A stretch of DNA of 64,000 nucleotides, from NCBI GenBank assembly GCA_964017235.1, contig OZ024936.1:17212496-17276495 (forward strand), given 5' to 3'. Made by a program: the position numbers and the translations under genes. The DNA is from Sabellastarte sp. h YS-2021. Taxonomy: Eukaryota; Annelida; Polychaeta; Sabellida; Sabellidae. Below, piece after piece: positions 21,656-32,800 of the stretch (position 1 is its first letter; every line of letters begins with the position of its first letter). Below the pieces are notes generated by a model, which made no database searches, was not told where the DNA came from, and saw nothing but the letters and a program-made list of their open reading frames with translations.

Positions 21656-22114
21656 CTATCCAAAATAGAGAACAACTTTCATATGTTATACCAATGCTTC
21701 AAAACGTACAAGTTTAATGTGAGAGGACCACAGGCTGATCAGCCCCCTTTTATTATGAAAGGGCACATGTCACTGACCAATGATTTTCAATGTCAGACAA
21801 CATCACACTGTGTTTACTGTGTGATTGGCCATATCATGATAATGGCAATTAGAAATGCACCAATTGAAATCCTGGACTCTGTGGTACACAATAATGATAC
21901 TGTATCCCATATATACATATCTTTGAGGTTTTAATCCTGAGTAGTTGTCTATACATGTGTATTAACATAACTATATTAAAAAAAATCAGTCCTATAATCC
22001 TAATGGGAACTATTAAGAGCACTTATAAGTAAAATTAAACTGGTGTAAACATTTGAGAGTCAAACATCCGGACCAAAAAAAATCAGTAGGCTATTTTTTC
22101 ATCCCCTCAAATTT

Positions 22115-22215
22115 CAAAGTGGCCAATTTTCTAGGAGACCAATTTTCTAGCAGGTCAATTTTCTAGGAGACCACTTTTCTAGCAGGCCATTTTTCTAGGA
22201 GGCCAATTTTCTGTT
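22115..22215. repeat. Short tandem repeat, about 20-bp unit
   Basis: About five imperfect copies of a unit like CCAATTTTCTAGGAGGC. The AAAAGTGG/GGCC ends alternate between 'aggag' and 'agcag' variants, suggesting a two-unit higher-order repeat. Confidence 0.6.
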
Positions 22216-22669
22216 CCCCATCCCATATACAGATAGCTCAAAAATATAACAAAGAAAAGGCTGTTTTTTTGTTAAATTGTTTCATGTCATGTTAGCAGAA
22301 TTTGATGAATTTACAAATTAAAATTGTAAATGCCTTACTGCAACAATGTATTATTATTTGATACTATAAACACAAACACTATAGTTCCCTCCCATTGAAA
22401 TAATTTTCGTTATATTATATTTTAGATTACTTTACCTCACTATAACTTCAGCAATTGGTTTCATGTTGATATAATTTTTAGTAGATCACTTAATCACTTT
22501 GTCAATAATGGTGGCAATTTAATGAATTGGATAATCCTCAGAGTTTAATATCTTCTTACTTGGCCTGAAACTTACATCCAAATCTATGTATAAGTAAAAA
22601 AAAACAACAGAAAAATAAACAGAGAAAATGTATAACTTCCTTGATAGGATTTCATAATCCTGTGTTTGA

Positions 22670-23400
22670 AGAAAAGCCATACAGAAAAAAGGGTAAACGG
22701 ACAAAACCCCACTCAGACCAAACCCCATCAGGCAAAACCCCACTTGACATAACCCCACTCAGATAAATGAGAACTAGGACAAAAACCCACTATTATTTTA
22801 AAAACATTTATTATATACTTAGGAAGATGTTTTCAAAACTAGGGTTTCATCCATAGATCAAATTAATGAGTGGGGTTGTATCTGAGTGGGGTTTGGTCTG
22901 ATGGTGTTATACCTGATGGGGTTTTGACAGGGTCGGGTTTTGCCCTGGATTCAGAGAAAAGCCCTATTGAGAAAAGCAATACATCCTTTTGACATCTGTG
23001 GAGAAAAGCCAAACAACATTTATCACACCATTCAGAAAAGCCCTACACTAAATAGCTTGCACAAATCCCAAGCATTAGAAACAATAAAATGTCCTTTTGT
23101 ATCAATTAGAGGGTGTTGCTTTACAATCATAAACAAGAATATGGTAGAGCTACACAACCTTCTAAATATATCATGTCTTGTTATGTATTAACAATCTTTA
23201 TAGATATAAAGAAAAAATATATTATTACATTATCTTGAAATCATATTTTAAACTACCATTATATACCTACACCTAAACATCAGATGTAGTGCCTTTGTGC
23301 ATGGTCTGGAAAAAAATGTGGGTTTTCTTCCTTCACAGTATGAAAATGGTGTAGAACTTTTTTCCATGGGTGTCAAATAGTATAGGGCTTTTCTCCTTTG
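22670..23400. repeat. Nested foldback repeat cluster
   Basis: Outer arms carry GAAAAGCC(A/C)TA (22673, 22970, 23035) and the inverse TAGGGCTTTTCT (23385-23397). Inner arms carry ACCCCACTCAGACCAAACCCC (22708-22730) and the inverse ATCTGAGTGGGGTTTGGTCTG (22880-22900). No coding capacity was seen. It resembles a foldback-type or palindromic MITE. Confidence 0.45.
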
Positions 23401-23929
23401 TTAGCCTTTTCACTATTAAAAGACAGAAGTTAATTTCAAAACCAAATATTAAATACCATTGTGAAGTTATGCAAATGTGTGTTTATAGTTATGTTAGGAA
23501 ACCAAAATTTGAATCCCTTTTGATGTGTCAATTAATCACTCGTATTGCCACTTCAAACTAATATTGCATAAATATTTAAGATATTATCTACACAACAACT
23601 CCGCAGCAGTTATGCATAAATTATACATTTGATGTTGGACATCATAGACCACAACAAGGAATTATTATCTTATTTACTATCAAAGCACCAAACCTTCAAC
23701 CTTCAGAGATATCTATCTGATACATGCTGAGAGGAAAATTTCTTTTTCTTTTAAGTTTTCATGATAAATAATGTAGATGTTTTGCATATCTATAACAAAT
23801 TAGGAACTTCTATTTTATTGATTTTAATTTTTGTATAGACCAATAAAACAATAAGTATGCTCTATTTGACATACTTTTTTCATTTTATTAAAAAAATAAA
23901 ACACTTAATATGTCTGTAGTAAATCTTTT

Positions 23930-24930
23930 GGAAAGGGTGATAGAAACCATAGAAAATAATAGCAAAACTGCTACAAATTCACAGTTGAATGCTCTTTAAA
24001 TTATAAATTCATCTGCAAATTATGCAAGTTGTACAGTTGCAACAATATATATACAAGTGTATTAATGGTCACATTTTCACCATTAAATAATGTCTATAAT
24101 AATTATCAAGCTACATTACTTAACAACAAAGGTAATACAGATTGTGTCATCTTTTGAATGTTTCAAATTGGACTTATAATAAGAAAGATGTAACCATTTG
24201 AATATTTAATAAAATTTAAATATAAAAATATCTTCAAAGATGACAGCTGCGATATACAAGTGTAGTGAGTTACTATTAATCGACACAAATTCACCATTAA
24301 ATAATACTTATAATAAGAATCCAGCTACTTTATGTAAAAATAGAAGTAAATTATATATATATTGTTCCAGTTTTTGAATTATTAGTATTTAAATTGGTGT
24401 TGCAGTAAGAGACAGAGAACCATTTAAATATTTCATAAAATTCAAGATAAAAGAAGTTTGAAAGCTGACGGCCGTGATATACAAGTGTATTAACGGCCAC
24501 AAGTTTCTCCAATAAACAATCTTTATAGTAAGGATCCAGCTAGAACCTATACAAGGTCACACATTACAGCAGTTTTTGAATTTTTATAATTGGACTTATA
24601 ATACAAAAGATATGATCATTTTAATATTTCTTAAACTTAAGATAAAAATCTCTTCGACCCTGATGGCCATGATATACAAGTTATTTCACCATTAAATAAT
24701 TTTTATAATAAGGATCCAACTGCATTAGATGAAAGCAGACATTATACAGATTATTTCAGTTTCTGAATTTTTAAAATCAGAGTTATAAGAAGAACGATAT
24801 GAGCATTTTAATATTTCATAAACTTAAAATCAAAATCTATTCAGTGCTGATAGTCGGATGAGCAAAATTAATGTATTAACAACCACGATTTCACCAAAAA
24901 ATAATCTTTAACATATAAACACATAAAAAG
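23930..24930. repeat. Degenerate tandem repeat, about 190-215 bp unit
   Basis: About five units carry GATATACAAGTGTATTAA, TTTCACCATTAAATAAT and TAAGGATCCAGCTA, at about 24050, 24255, 24475, 24670 and 24855. Strongly AT-rich and diverged, so old. Confidence 0.5.
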
Positions 24931-25151
24931 AGACAAAATCTAAATACATAAAAAAAAGGAATACTATCACAGATTATACCCCAGTTTTTACATTTCATGG
25001 GGATGTGTCATCATACTGTGAAATAGTCAAATCTTTACTTTTCAAGATATCTAGCACATATTGAGGAGAGAATTAATCACCCAGCCAGGATATATCAGGA
25101 GAAAAACCTGATACATCACAAAATTACAACTGAAATATTTTGATTACTTAA

Positions 25152-26570
25152 TGCCCCTGTTCCACCAAAGGATTAAGCCCCGATCCTGTCGGCGACCCTT
25201 AATCGTGGACAGTCGGTGAAAAAAAAGCAAAAATGGGCGGGAAAACTGGATCAGTGTCTAAGTCTGGGATTAAGTACAGATCGGCCTCAGGGGGCCTGAG
25301 GAGGCCCCAGACAGTCCCTAACTGGTCTGGGACTAAGAACCGACTAAGCCATTTTTCTGGTTGGTTTGAACCACGATCCTGTTGTAGACAAACCCACTGG
25401 GTCCCAGGACGCCTCAGGCCTCCTGGGACTAAGCCCCGACTAACCCATGATTAAGTCCCGACCCCTCCAGGTGTCCTGAGGCGTCCCCAGGCTTCCCCAG
25501 ACCGAGATGGCCGATTCTTGTTTTGCAATGGGACTAAGGGTCGCAGGAGGCCTGGGACTTATGTGGGTGTTCCACCACACGACTAAGGCTCCCGATTAAG
25601 GGTTTTTGAGGGTCGGTTTCAAAAATATGCTTAGTCCCAGGCTTCCTGCAAGGGTCGGTTGTGGTCGGTTGAGGCCGTGTGAGAAATCAAACATGTTTGA
25701 TATTTCTCCCGACCCCAACCGATTATTTTTTCCCGCCATAAACAAAATGTCCAGTCCCAGGCCTCCTCAGATCAAATTTACACAGTCCTATGTTGTCCCA
25801 GGCCGCCTGCGACCCTTAGTCGCCAACCCTTAGTCCCAGACCCTCTATACCTTAGTCCCAGGCTTCCTGCGACCCTTAGTCCCATTGCAAAGCAAAAATC
25901 GGCTATCTCGGTCTGGGGACGCCTGGGGACGCCTCAGGACACCTTGTGGGGTTGGGACTTAATCCTGGGTTAGTCGGGGCTTAGTCCCAGGAGGCCTGAG
26001 GCGTCCTGGGACCCAGTCGGTTTGTCTACGACAGGATCGTGGTTCAAACCGACCAGAAAAATGGCTTAGTCTGTTTTTAGTCCCAGACCAGTTAGGGACT
26101 GTCTGGGGCCTCCTGGGGCGTCCTGAGGCCGATCTGTAGTTAATCCCAGACCTTCATACCGATTCTGTCTTCCACCCCATTGGTCAATTTTTTTTCCATT
26201 TTTTCCAAGACTACCCACGATTAAGGGTCGCCGACAGGATCGGGGCTTAATCCTTTGGTGGAACAAGGGCATAAGGCACTAAGGGTTGGGGACTAAGGGT
26301 CGCAGGCGGCCTGGGACAACATAGGACTGTGTAAATTTGGTCTGAGGAGGCCTGAGGAAGCCTGGGACTGGACATTTTGTTTATGGCGGGAAAAAATAAT
26401 TGCTTGGGGTCGGGAGAAATATCAAACATGTTTGATTTTTCACATGGCCCCAACCGACCACAACCGACCCTTACAGGACGCCTGGGACTAAGCAAATTTT
26501 TTAAACTGACCCTCAAAAACCCTTAATCGGGAGCCTTAGTCGTGTGGTGGAACACCCACATAAATGTTTT
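25152..26570. mobile_element. Interlocked inverted-repeat element (A-B-A'-B')
   Basis: Arm A (about 25152-25550) is inverted at A' (about 25860-26275). Arm B (about 25562-25845) is inverted at B' (about 26277-26566). The order is therefore A, B, A', B'. Outer ends share GTTCCACCA(C/A)A followed by GATTAAG or GACTAAG. The interior is GC-rich and full of short repeats such as CTTAGTCCCAGG and CCTGAGG, very unlike its AT-rich flanks. No protein-coding capacity was found. It looks like a foldback or MITE-type transposon formed by nested insertion or inversion. Confidence 0.65.
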
Positions 26571-26954
26571 ATTTAACTATTAGATTTTTTAAAATCATTA
26601 GACTGTCTTAAGATGATATATTTGCTCTAGGTCAAATATGACCAAAATGTCTAAACGTAAAATTTGTGGGATATTATTGGTGCATCATTCCTGGAATCCT
26701 GACCTATCAAGTATTCTTGATCCATCAAGTAGAATACCATGACACATCAAGAATTTACCCTGGGTGAACCGGTATTAACATCCCGTTAATCACATTTAAC
26801 TACCTCAGTAAGTCAACTTCAAAATGCAGAACTGAAGACTGTTGAAAAGCCTATAGTCGCATTTTATTTGTGTCATTTAAAAGATTAAAGCAAGCACAGG
26901 TAGAAAAAGGCACCAACTAGTTAATCTTCTAAGTTTTGTAAGTTTCACTTTTAC

Positions 26955-27100
26955 AAATGTCGCACGGCAAGGTTTCTTGGGTACTTGAACCCACAACCTC
27001 TCACACATGAGGCCCACACTCTACCAGATGAGCTATAAGGGAAATCCCTACTAGCCAAGCCAGTAGTAGTGATTTTATCAATTTTTGGGTTCTGTCATAC
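26955..27100 (-). mobile_element. tRNA-derived SINE insertion
   Basis: On the minus strand TAGCTCATCTGGTAGAG is an excellent A box and GGGTTCAAGTACC a good B box, with a CTCATGTGTGAG anticodon-like arm between them. The paralogous repeat at 16885-17905 lacks this block, supporting a separate insertion. Confidence 0.6.
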
Positions 27101-27284
27101 AAATCCTTCCAAGAAATCATCGCCACTGGCAAATGACCAATCAGCAAACAGTTTACAGTCCACATGATATTTACTGTAGCAATCCTGATTGGTTCAAGTT
27201 TGGATTCATTGTTTTCTTAATTTCTGTGCCATTTGAGGTTTATGCCAAGTTCCCAGTTAAAAGATACAAGTTATATATTTGTGT

Positions 27285-27415
27285 CCCACTCAACAGCTAG
27301 GATCAAGCTAGAACAGAACCTCAACTTCGTCACAAGTGGGAGTCAAACCCACATAGAGGTGGCAGGTTGTAATTAGATGCCAAACTTGCTAACCAATAGA
27401 CCATTGATGCCGTTT
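27285..27415. repeat. tRNA-like SINE fragment inside repeat Y'
   Basis: Matches 17262-17400: GTCCCACTCAACAGCTAGGATC, then CACAAGTGGGAGTCAAACCCACA and GCCAAACTTGCTAACCA. Confidence 0.5.
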
Positions 27416-28239
27416 ATGTCGAATTACCAAGCCAAGTAGTAGTAAAAGTCATCTCTTTATAGGGGGTTCTTGATGTAATATTTATATGTTTCTATATGAG
27501 AGGAAACACAGAGGTCCTCAAGCCATTAGTTTATTGCACAAGCTGAGATACTAAGCAACTGACTGCTCTTAACATGATACATGATTATTCCTACAATTTA
27601 CAATAATTGTATATACTTCCATATTCTAAAATTTGTCAGGGATCTAAATTCACCATCTGCGAAACCTTAGTTCATTCTATCAAGAAAATGATGTGTTTTC
27701 TTAAACTTTATATTTTTGAATTCAAAAAACCCTGATTTACTATAAATTCAATAAATCTCACCCCAATTCATTTATTTACTAGTATTTCCACATGCAATAA
27801 ATTTTAGATATGTGGCAAATTTCACATATGTGGCAAATTTTAAATATCTTACTCTGTCTTTTTGCAACACTGTAACCTCTGGCAAGAAATAGAAGCATAA
27901 AATGTTAGCCGGAAGTCGCAAAAATACAGAATCATGAAGTTATAAAACTATCACAAACTGAAAAGGTCTTCTCAGATCTTCCCAAAAGAAATACTTCTGA
28001 ACCTTTGGAACTCCTATGAGGTATAGGCCCCTTGTTTTCACATGCAATGTGACCTCTACTGCCTCCTCAAGGAAAAAGGTCAAAACAGTTTGCAAAAGCC
28101 TATCTACCTTAGCTATGACACTCCCCCGTGTATTCTCAAGTATGACCTGGCTATATTGATGAACAATCTCTTATTCAATATGTATATAGATAGTTGCACC
28201 CTAGAGGCTGTCAGATGGAGATTAAGTGCTATAAAAGTT

Positions 28240-29145
28240 TGTATTAGATAAGATTCCCCAGGCAAGACTGGAACAAAATGACAGTCCTACCACACATAAT
28301 AATATATATAATATATAATAATCAGTTGCAGCAATCCATATGTCTTTGTCATAAGAGAAACATGTCTCAAATATGGCAGGTGAACATGCTTTGGCGGAGC
28401 CAAAGTTAAAGGTCACACCATGATGCATACCTACACCCCCTAACCAATGTCCTTACAAAGTGTCAACGTTCTACATCTTACGGAATCCAAGAAATAGCCT
28501 GGACAAGATTTAAAAACTCATGGTCACTATGGCAAGGTCAAAGCTCAAATCAAGATTGATGTGTCACACCTACAACCTCTAAGCAATATCCCTACCAAGC
28601 ATCAACCTCCTACACTTAATGGTTTCAGCGATATTGGCCGGATAAAATTTTAAAGGTTGAGGTCACTACGATAAGATCAAAAGTCAAATCAAGGGCATAC
28701 CATGATGTTGCACACCTACAACCCCTAACCAATTTCCCTACCAAGTAAAAACTTCCTACACCTTACTGTTTCCGAGATATAGCCCAGACAGGATTTTACA
28801 GGTCAAGGTCACTATGGCAAGGTCAAAGGTTAAATCAAGGTTACACCATGATGTTGCACACCTACAACCCCTAACTAATGTCCCTGCCTAGTATCATCTT
28901 CCTACACCTTATGGTTGCCAAGATATAGCCTGGACAAGATCTTCAAACTCAAGGTCACTGCGGCAAAATCAAAGGTCAAATCAAGGTCAGACCATGACGT
29001 TACACACCTACACCCCCTAACCAATGTCCATACCAAGTATCAACTTCCTATACCTTCAGGTTTCTGAGATACAGCCCAGACAAACTTTTTCCCGCCGCCC
29101 AACCACCCACCCAACTGAACAATACCCTTAAGGGCTGTGGGGTAA
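28240..29145. mobile_element. Element with about 147-bp tandem units (copy 2)
   Basis: Starts like copy 1 from ATAAGAGAAACATGTCTCAAA. It carries about five units with ACCATGATGTTGCACACCTAC and TTCCTACACCTTA, at about 28418, 28560, 28698, 28846 and 28992. It ends with CCCGCCGCCCAACCACCCACC, a CCCTTAAGGG palindrome and GGCTGTGGGGTA (29133-29144). This last 12-mer is the exact reverse complement of TACCCCACAGCC in the leader of copy 1, suggesting inverted terminal segments. Confidence 0.55.
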
Positions 29146-29560
29146 AACTTAAATACCAGTTTTACTTTCAGCTTCAACGAGACCAAAACTTAGCAATGCC
29201 TTGTGCCAAATAGGTCAGAGATCACCTGTAAAACTGGCATTGAATATATCATATAACTGGCAAAATATGTAATAAACGATATATAGGAGAAACAGCAAGT
29301 CCTATCCCGTGGTTATGAACATTATTATCTGCATTATAAAAAGCCCAAAACCACATGTGATACGCATGCTTAGTAAACACTTTCTTTCAGAAAAAAATAG
29401 GAAAATATTAAAACAGCTCAGAAAGAAAAAAAGAATGTTCTTGGATTTGGCCGAGAAAAACAGTCCAAAACTTTGCAATCAGCCACATGTTAAAATTAAA
29501 TTCCTCACATCCCACATACCCTCCAACCCTCCACGTGCCTTAAAGGACTTACTCCCTAGG
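29146..29560. other. Intergenic between zinc-finger and CNTNAP-like genes
   Basis: A plus-strand open stretch of about 85 codons (29309-29566) is Lys-rich and has no recognisable domain. I do not call it a gene. Confidence 0.3.
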
Positions 29561-29578
29561 AATTGACGACAATGCACT

Positions 29579-29589
29579 TTTATTTTATT
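29579..29589 (-). terminator. Polyadenylation signals of the CNTNAP-like gene
   Basis: Two overlapping minus-strand AATAAA hexamers (29579-29584 and 29584-29589) lie about 200 bases past the TGA at 29790. This supports 29790-29866 as a genuine terminal exon. Confidence 0.55.
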
Positions 29590-29789
29590 TTTCACATTAT
29601 ATCTCTAAAATACATAAGCAATACAGAGCAAGACATAAACTACTTTTAAACATCAGAATATGTTTTGGCTGGATTACTTGAAGATAGCTACATGCATTTT
29701 ACAGAGACTTTTTACAACAGAAAATGTTTTCTTGCTGAATTTACTTAGACATGGCTAAATGCACTTTAATGAGACTGTAACTCTGCTTC

Positions 29790-29866
29790 TCATGGTCGAT
29801 ATTCCACTTCTTCAGGTGGATTCACTACTTCCTGAAGTAGGCAAGTACTCTCAAACAGTGGTCCTC
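29790..29866 (-). CDS. Nrx-IV: CNTNAP-like exon j: terminal exon, no membrane helix
   Basis: The acceptor is TTCATTCCAG. It encodes GPLFESTC, corresponding to the family's final (L/V)ES(N/S)CG, then 16 residues rich in Pro/Glu/Val ending EYRP and a TGA. AATAAA signals follow at normal distance. Confidence 0.78.
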
Positions 29867-32800
29867 CTGGAATGAAGAATTATGTACAATCATCAACAAC
29901 CATGAAAATAAGTGTCTGTGTGTAAGCAATCAGGCCATATTCATTTAATGTCTCAAAATCTGAAACTTAAATTTGGCTATATCTGTGTACAAAAGTTAAG
30001 CCTAAGACTTGGCTGAGACCATTGGTTAGTATGCCACCTAGGTTGCCACAGGAATTACAAAACCAATTTCCACGACATTTCCATGACTTTTTCCAGGATA
30101 TTTGATTACAGACGCAAATACCACCACATATGTTTTGACGCTCTTCAAATTTTAGTATGTACTTATTAAGTGTTTTGTGCTACAACCTCCCATCACACCA
30201 CACAGTTTACATATTTAAGATACAAACCTAGCATTTTTCTGCTAATTTTTAAGGACTTAGAGTTTTGGTGCAGGCAGATTTGTGTACAATGTCTGAGACA
30301 TGGGTTCCAATCTTGGCCTTTGCCACAAAGGAGAAATCTGGGAGACACTTTACAAGGGCTCAGTGGTTTACAAGGGCTCAGTGGTTTACTGTATGACCAG
30401 CAGTATTAACAAGCAGTATGCCTTGTTTTCTCTACCCAGATTGTTCCAAATACCCACCCCCCAGAAAATGTGTAGCTATGTATTTCTATCATATCCGAGT
30501 ATATCCAGAATTACTTCATGAATGAATACTTTAAATAGATTGACCTTCAATGTGTCCAACAAGGGATATTCCAGTTACAAAAAGTTCAAAAACAAGAACA
30601 GTTAGTACCTTCAATGGTTATACTGCTGGAGTTTTTGTCTGCAAACATTTCCTTCAATGGGAAGAAACCATTAAATTCAACTCTGTAGATACAACCCTTG
30701 AAACCTTCTCCAGGTCTAGTTGATTCTGGAATCAAGATGACAGACAGCATGATAGATTTATACAGACCTGGTACCTTCTGTGGTTTAAGTGTCTGAAACT
30801 TGATCTAGAATGTCTGACTGTTTTAGATTCTGTAAATTTAATATTTCTCACCAAGGTGCAATAAGTATCAAAACACATATACTTGCTGTGTCAACATATA
30901 AATCAGTATTAAGGCACAGCCAATTAACAGTTTTACAGGGGTAAAATTTCAATGTGAAAACTGGGACACAATTTGTGATCTAAGATTTTACCAGTCAATC
31001 AAATTTTTTCAAAGAAAAAAAATTACAAACTTCAGTCATCCTACTTCAAAGTCTAATATTTCACATATTAAACCTTCGGCCAAATCTTAAATCTGAGGAA
31101 AAAAACTCTTAGTATCTTGCTATGTAAAAAAGTGAAACCTTTCTTGAATCTGTCTCCCTCTGAGTTTATAATGCTGAGTTTTAGAAAATCTCAGATAATT
31201 TTCAACTGTTTATTGAGTTTGGTTGATACAAATATCATGTTTACATTATTGCAACAGTAACATACACTTTTTGTTCTATTACAACTATTTTATAAATGTT
31301 TTATTTTCAAACTTCACATGTTAAAAGTTGCTGAAGTCCATGTGGGAGAATTGTGTTCTAAATCATACAGAAACTTGACAAAACCAGATACACCGATTAA
31401 AATATTACACCATTCAATAAATCTCTGAACAGATTTATTTTTATGAAAAACACCAATCATTTATGTGTCACTTCACTTACCATCTTTACCAATGTAGAGG
31501 TATTTGGGGTTATCGAGTGCATTATCAGCAAATGGATGAATGTCCCATTCTTTGGATGTCACAGGGTAGTCATCCACTGCAATACTCAAAGACCTGGTGA
31601 AAGTTGAAAAAAAATGCTCATTGCAAAATTCAATTGAAGCTTGGCTTATATCTGAGTTAATTTTGTTCAACTGAAGCTTGGTTTATATCTGAGTTAATTT
31701 TGGCTCAAGTTGAGATTGAGATTTTACTTGTGAATTGTATAATTTCAAACAATCACTGTGCCAAAGTGAGAAAGGAATTTAAAAGGAAGACATTTAAGAC
31801 AGTTTTGTTTTAGGTCAAAAGTTAAAAGAAGATCTTAAACTAGAAATAGGCCGCCCTGTTGATAGTAGATGCGAATAGAAACAGGATAGCATAGAAGAAC
31901 ACACATTATCATGTGTAATGTCCACCCATGAACCTTTTGCCCAAATTGTACAGTAGTCTTACAAGACCCTGTTTCATTTGTAAAATATATCAATGATGCT
32001 TAAATATTTGATAGTGTAGATGTAATTTATTTCAGCTTCATGCCTTTTTGCATTGGTTGGGTTGAAAATTTTGACGAAATCACTCTATCTTGCACGGTTA
32101 AGAAGATAGAAGCCAATTCCTGTTTTTCTATTTTTGGCAAAAATTTGAAAATTCAAAATGGCCGCCATTATTGGGAAAAGGAAATTTTTTTGAAAATTGC
32201 CAAGAGTACATTTCTTAGATACCCTATGGGTCGAAAATTTCAACAAAATAACTCTATTTTGCACGGTTAAGGCCAGTTTGTGTTTTTCCATTTTGGGCAA
32301 AAATTCGAAAATTAAAAATGGCTGCCATTTTTGGGGAGGGGAAAATTTTTTGAAAATTGCAAAGATTACATTCCTTAGATACCCTGTGGGTTGAAAATTT
32401 CGACGAAATCGCTCTATCTCGCATGGTTAAGGAGATAGAAGCAAATTTGTGTTTTGCCATTTTTGGCAAAAATTTGAAAATTCAAAATGGCCGCCATTTT
32501 AGGGGAGGGGAAAATTTTTTAGAAATTACCAAGAGTACAATGCTCAGATACCCTGTGGGTCGAAAATTTTGACGAAATCACTCTATCTGGCACGGTTAAG
32601 GAGATAGAAGCAAATTTGTGTTTTGCCATTTTTGGCAAAAATTCGAAAATTCAAAATGGCCGCCATTTTTGGGGAGGGGAAAATTTTTGGAAAATTGCAA
32701 AGATTGCATTCCTTAGATACCCTGTGGGTCGAAAATTTCGACGAAATCGCTCTATCTCGCACGGTTAAGGAGATAGAAGCAAATTTGTGTTTTGCCATTT

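Larger units (their letters stand above)
26765..27890. repeat. Interspersed repeat, copy Y' (matches 16885-17905)
   Basis: Shares the landmarks of the left copy but contains an extra block of about 140 bp (26955-27100) with a tRNA-like sequence, absent from copy Y at the matching position. Confidence 0.55.

Noticed and set aside
25233..26516. Open frames of 68-89 codons in the interlocked inverted repeat
   Set aside because: They mirror each other across the inverted arms and consist of Arg/Pro/Gly-rich repeats from the CTTAGTCCCAGG motifs, so they are not genes.
26955..27100. A functional tRNA gene on the minus strand
   Set aside because: A and B boxes are good, but I could not fold a proper acceptor stem or anticodon arm, and it behaves as an insertion absent from the paralogous repeat, so SINE is preferred.
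29309..29566. Plus-strand Lys-rich frame of 85 codons
   Set aside because: Short, compositionally biased, no recognised motif, and overlapping the 3' flank of the CNTNAP-like gene.
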